From NCBI GenBank assembly GCA_964530825.1, contig CAZHCA010000003.1:186001-250000 (forward strand): DNA of 64,000 nt, read 5' to 3'. This document shows positions 61,168 to 64,000 of this stretch, in pieces. The position numbers were made by a program, and so were the translations under genes. Positions within the stretch are counted from its first letter, which is position 1, and each line of letters opens with the position of its first letter. This stretch comes from CAZHCA01 sp964530825 (GTDB lineage: Bacteria > Bacteroidota > Bacteroidia > Chitinophagales > Saprospiraceae). Below the pieces are notes generated by a model that was given only the letters and a program-made list of their open reading frames with translations, was not told where the DNA came from and did not search any database.

Positions 61168-61178
61168 CCCCCCCCCCC
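61168..61178. repeat. Poly-C/G homopolymer tract, 11 bases
   Basis: Eleven consecutive C on the plus strand (G on the minus strand) in the DHFR-DUF2851 gap. This is the longest mononucleotide tract I noticed in the window. It lies upstream of the DUF2851 start on the coding strand, where slippage could change promoter spacing. A short TGGAG/CTCCA hairpin lies between tract and start (61143-61158). Confidence 0.7.
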
Positions 61179-61271
61179 ACGGTGTTGAGACCTTTTCTTT
61201 TGGTGGTGCAACTGGCCTTGAAATAGTGATTAAAAAATAAGGAGGAACACTACAAATACGCAAGCACGTTG

Positions 61272-61775
61272 TTAAGATTTGTCGGCTACCCGTTGAAAAA
61301 TCTGGATAGTGAAGTCGTAATCGTTTTTTTCGTCGGCAGGGAAAAACTCCTCGCGTTTTAGATCCCATAACCGGTGGTCGAGTTCCGGGAAAAAAACGTC
61401 GCCCTCCGGCTCAGCGTGCACCCGGGTGTAATAGATACGGTCCCAAAGGTCCATACTCTGAGCATAGATTTCTCCTCCGCCGATGATAAAAGCTTCATCT
61501 TCGTTGTTATCCAGTGCGATTTGCAGGCCTTCTTCAATGCTATGGGTGACCAACACACCGCTGGCGGTAAAAAAAGCGTCGCGCGTTACCACGATGTTCG
61601 TGCGCTTAGGAAGCGGCTTACCGATAGCGTGGAAGCTTTTTCGCCCCATCACGATATGGTGGTTCAGGGTTGTTTTTTTGAAAAACTGCAAATCTTTGGA
61701 CAAATACCAGGGGATCTGGTTATCCTTTCCAATCACGCGATTTTCTGCTGCAGCTACAATAGCGGATACAATCAT
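61272..61775 (-). CDS. folA: Dihydrofolate reductase
   Basis: NADPH-dependent enzyme of 167 residues that regenerates tetrahydrofolate. I start it at the ATG at 61775, where the product opens MIVSAIVAAAENRVIGKDNQ, the usual DHFR N-terminus. A frame extending 21 residues upstream would overlap the CapA gene. The IPWYLSKDLQFFKK segment (about 21-34) has the active-site Asp replaced by the normal DHFR arrangement of Trp and Asp, HHIVMGRKSFHAIGKPLP (about 40-57) is the NADPH-binding block, and FIIGGGEIYAQ (about 98-108) is typical. It lies 22 bp after the CapA-like gene. Confidence 0.95.
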   Translation of the reverse strand: MIVSAIVAAAENRVIGKDNQIPWYLSKDLQFFKKTTLNHHIVMGRKSFHAIGKPLPKRTNIVVTRDAFFTASGVLVTHSIEEGLQIALDNNEDEAFIIGGGEIYAQSMDLWDRIYYTRVHAEPEGDVFFPELDHRLWDLKREEFFPADEKNDYDFTIQIFQRVADKS

Positions 61776-61797
61776 GTAAAAGGATTTGGTCGTTTGC

Positions 61798-62940
61798 TCA
61801 ACGTCGGTCAGTAGGTGAAGATAGTACAAATTTGGCAACCCCAGATTGACGGAGTCGCTCGTTTAGCTCGCCGCACCTGTGTTGTACGTGCTCCAATTCT
61901 GTTCTGGTAAGATTAGAATGTGCCACTTCTCCGTTTACATCGGCACAGGGGACAATGCGATGCCCCCTTCCGTTGGCAGATTTCCTACGAATGAGATTGT
62001 AGATCGGCTTGTAGTTCATGCGTACCAACCGGGTAGCTCCCTGCGCATCTTTTCGGAAAGTCACATCCAGCAACAAACCAATATCAGCGGGTCGATGCTG
62101 CATGCCGCTAATAAGGTTGCCCAACGAATAAGCGACTGGTACGATCCGGTGGGGGGTACCATTCTGCCAGACAGTATCCAGTTCTACGGGCTGGACCACG
62201 TGCGGATGCGCCCCGAGAATAAGATCGGCGCCCCATCGGACAAGTTTTTCGGCAAGCCGCCTTTGATGAAGGTTTGGCTGGGTTTGATATTCTGTTCCCC
62301 AGTGCAAACAAACGATGATCACATCGGGACCATAGGCACGGGCTTCCTCAAAATCCCGGGCGATGCACTCCTCATCCATCAGATTGACGACATTCGGGGG
62401 CGCCGTGGGTATCCCGTTGGTACTGAATGTATAGTTGAGCAAGGCAATTTTGAAGCCGTTGCGGTAGATGATCAAAGGGTAGAGATCTGCTCTTTCGAGC
62501 GTATCGATAAAGGTGCCGGTTTGGTAAAATCCATATTTACGTAAAATGTGGATGGTGCTCTCCAATCCGCTTTGTCGGTGATCGTTGGCGTGATTATTGG
62601 CCGTGAATAAAACATTAAAGCCGGCTTTTTTTAGCGCAATAGCGAGATCTTTCGGAGACCGAAAAAAGGGATAACCCGAATAAGGGGGCGCCTCCGGCAG
62701 AGTCAGTTCCAGGTTCGCCATGGCCAGGTCGGCGCCATGCAGAATCTTTTGGAGCGGATAGAAAGACGGCCCGAACTCGTAGCGTTGTTGTTCGACAATA
62801 GTAGCCGCTCGCAGCTGCGCTTGGTGAATCATAATATCTCCGCCGGCGATGATCCGCAATTCGCCGGGCACCTGCTGGGCCATCGCCGGAGTGGCAAATA
62901 ACCGTAGCCAACAAAAAATCAGGCCAATCCGGATGCCCAT
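61798..62940 (-). CDS. CapA-like metallophosphatase-fold protein (poly-gamma-glutamate/PgsA-like)
   Basis: A 380-residue exported protein. Residues 1-21 are a signal peptide ending AMAQQ. The metallophosphatase-type core has IAGGDIMIHQ (about 31-40), MANLELTLPE (about 73-82), FTANNHANDHR (about 111-121), CLHWGTEYQ (about 213-221) and LGAHPHVVQPVE (about 241-252), giving the Asp/Asn/His metal ligands. Capsule or cell-wall-linked function is proposed for the family. PgsB/PgsC are absent. It starts 3 bp after the PBP2 stop, in one operon with PBP2 and DHFR. Confidence 0.9.
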   Translation of the reverse strand: MGIRIGLIFCWLRLFATPAMAQQVPGELRIIAGGDIMIHQAQLRAATIVEQQRYEFGPSFYPLQKILHGADLAMANLELTLPEAPPYSGYPFFRSPKDLAIALKKAGFNVLFTANNHANDHRQSGLESTIHILRKYGFYQTGTFIDTLERADLYPLIIYRNGFKIALLNYTFSTNGIPTAPPNVVNLMDEECIARDFEEARAYGPDVIIVCLHWGTEYQTQPNLHQRRLAEKLVRWGADLILGAHPHVVQPVELDTVWQNGTPHRIVPVAYSLGNLISGMQHRPADIGLLLDVTFRKDAQGATRLVRMNYKPIYNLIRRKSANGRGHRIVPCADVNGEVAHSNLTRTELEHVQHRCGELNERLRQSGVAKFVLSSPTDRR

Positions 62941-62943
62941 GCA

Positions 62944-64000
62944 TTATGGGTTTTCTTTCATAAAGTTGGCCTGCATCATCTGCTGCTCCAGATACAAGCG
63001 GTTAGGGCTGATGCTATCGCGCAGGTATTTTTCGATGATCAGACTTGCCACTGGAGCGGCATAGGTACCTCCGAAGCCTGCATTCTCAATGTAAACCGCC
63101 ACAGCGATCTGCGGGTCGTCTTTAGGCGCGAAACAGAAAAATATAGAGTGATCTTCACCGTGCGGATTTTCGGCCGTTCCTGTTTTTCCGCAGATGTCCA
63201 ATCCGGGCACGAAAGCCCGGCGCGCAGTACCGGCCGTCACTACCCGCCACATCCCGTCGATGACCGGCTCGAAATGTACAGAGTCAATATTGACCATTTT
63301 ACGCTCCATGTAATAAGGATCAATGGTTTCCGGATCGTTGCGGAATCCACGTACCAGGTGAGGTGGAAAATAGTAGCCCCGGTTGGCTATGATGGCAGCC
63401 ATGTTGGCGAGCTGGAGGTTAGTGGTCAGAAACTCGCCCTGACCGATTCCCAGAGACCGGATCCAGATAGAGTTCCATTTATCTTCTTTATACCAGCGGT
63501 CAAAATAGGTGCTGGTAGGATAGTTGCCTGCCTTTTCGCCCGGGATATCGATACCTAGTGGACGGCCCATACCAAAAGCATCGAGATAGTGGTTGAAGGT
63601 ATCGAGCCCAATCTGCGGGTTGCGAAAGCCGTACTGGTCAACGATGCTGCGGAAGACCGTAACAAAGTAATTATTGCACGAATACTGAATCGCATTATTC
63701 ACATTGTAGCAGGTCGGGTGGGCGTGACACTTAAGCAACGGCTTACCCTGGAAGTAATACGCGCCATTGCAGTTCATGGTACGGTCGGGGTGTAGTACGC
63801 CTTTCTGCAAGGCAATAAGGGCGACGATGGGCTTGAATAAAGACCCAGGCGGATACTGGGCCATGGTAGCTCGGTTAAACAAGGGTTTATCCTCATCCTC
63901 CTGCAGCAAGCGAAAAGATTCGCGACGGTTGCTGATCGTCATCAAGGTCGGATCATAGGTAGGCGAGCTCACTAAGGCCAAAATTTCACCGGTCTTGGGT
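62944..64000 (-). CDS. Penicillin-binding protein 2 (MrdA-like), 3' part only
   Basis: Class B transpeptidase of cell elongation, cut by the right window edge. The visible 352 or so residues are the transpeptidase domain with PKTGEILALVSSP at the edge, the active-site Ser in GSLFKP (SxxK), YSCNNYF (SxN), and CGKTGTAE (KTG). The start codon and the N-terminal dimerisation domain lie outside. The first complete in-window start would be a TTG inside the domain, so the open frame should not be read as a full gene. It is followed by the CapA-like gene with a 3 bp gap. Confidence 0.95.
   Translation of the reverse strand, partial: PKTGEILALVSSPTYDPTLMTISNRRESFRLLQEDEDKPLFNRATMAQYPPGSLFKPIVALIALQKGVLHPDRTMNCNGAYYFQGKPLLKCHAHPTCYNVNNAIQYSCNNYFVTVFRSIVDQYGFRNPQIGLDTFNHYLDAFGMGRPLGIDIPGEKAGNYPTSTYFDRWYKEDKWNSIWIRSLGIGQGEFLTTNLQLANMAAIIANRGYYFPPHLVRGFRNDPETIDPYYMERKMVNIDSVHFEPVIDGMWRVVTAGTARRAFVPGLDICGKTGTAENPHGEDHSIFFCFAPKDDPQIAVAVYIENAGFGGTYAAPVASLIIEKYLRDSISPNRLYLEQQMMQANFMKENP

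Noticed and set aside
1..64000. tRNA, rRNA, CRISPR, insertion sequence, prophage or toxin-antitoxin loci
   Set aside because: Looked for by eye in the gaps and coding set. No cloverleaf, repeat-spacer array, transposase, integrase or small paired operon was found. This is not a substitute for a profile search.

Overview
The window looks like the chromosome of an aerobic marine-type member of the Bacteroidota, most likely the Saprospiria (Lewinella/Neolewinella/Haliscomenobacter-like). The evidence is three proteins with type IX secretion system C-terminal sorting domains (one type B 'gliding' form, two type A), an LptC-CNNM pair, a long atypical PurF-like amidotransferase, the DUF2851 and AIM24 families, and promoters of the Bacteroidota form TTG-N20-TAnnTTTG instead of -35/-10 boxes. 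Gene density is high and base composition looks even. I saw no insertion sequence, prophage, CRISPR array, tRNA or rRNA. The genus is inference.

Layout, left to right. 1-5949 (+): dnaX, a Crp/Fnr regulator and a single-chain UvrD-like helicase with a PD-(D/E)XK nuclease and probable Fe-S cluster. 6179-12378 (-): mtaB, an AIM24 protein, uvrB and a membrane adenylate cyclase. 12512-15793 (+): a CrtA-like carotenoid oxygenase overlapping an alpha/beta hydrolase, then a C-terminal processing protease. 15835-22490 (-): cysS, a membrane endonuclease/exonuclease/phosphatase-fold protein, two tandem rhomboid proteases, mutL and a small membrane protein. 22804-24702 (+): a PurF-like enzyme. 24725-27345 (-): aminotransferase, pterin-4a-carbinolamine dehydratase and M42 peptidase. 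27506-32751: a flippase meeting a fused 5-oxoprolinase tail to tail. 32809-35970 (+): a TPR protein, a roughly 890 bp gene-poor gap, a lipoprotein and a membrane protein.

35967-40825 (-): a large SprB-repeat surface protein, lptC and a CNNM transporter. 40995-42642 (+): pssA, purS and rsmI. Then come a dockerin-bearing T9SS cargo (-), a solenoid protein of unknown function (+), holB-ricT-lpdA and a glutathione peroxidase (-), a PTPS-type pterin synthase (+) and a small T9SS cargo (-). 52059-55225 (+) is a two-gene redox module (FAD/NAD(P) oxidoreductase plus a polytopic NosR/NapH-like Fe-S protein) behind a 327 bp regulatory region that carries an FNR-type inverted repeat. 55393-58201 (-) is an overlapping lpxK-glycosyltransferase-ECF sigma run. 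58330-59837 (+) holds a nucleotidyltransferase and a DUF554 protein. 59730-64000 (-) holds DUF2851, DHFR, a CapA-like protein and the 3' part of a penicillin-binding protein 2.

Most genes are housekeeping: replication and repair (dnaX, holB, uvrB, mutL, helicase), translation and RNA modification (cysS, mtaB, rsmI), purine and pterin metabolism, and envelope assembly (lptC, lpxK, pssA, PBP2). The least explained parts are the redox module with its upstream palindrome, the CrtA-like/hydrolase pair, the 890 bp gap with a coupled mini-ORF and a LacI-like palindrome, the solenoid protein at 44196, and the antisense overlap of DUF554 and DUF2851. I did not find a clear multi-gene defence or mobile system. 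The redox module is the best candidate for an uncharacterised functional unit.
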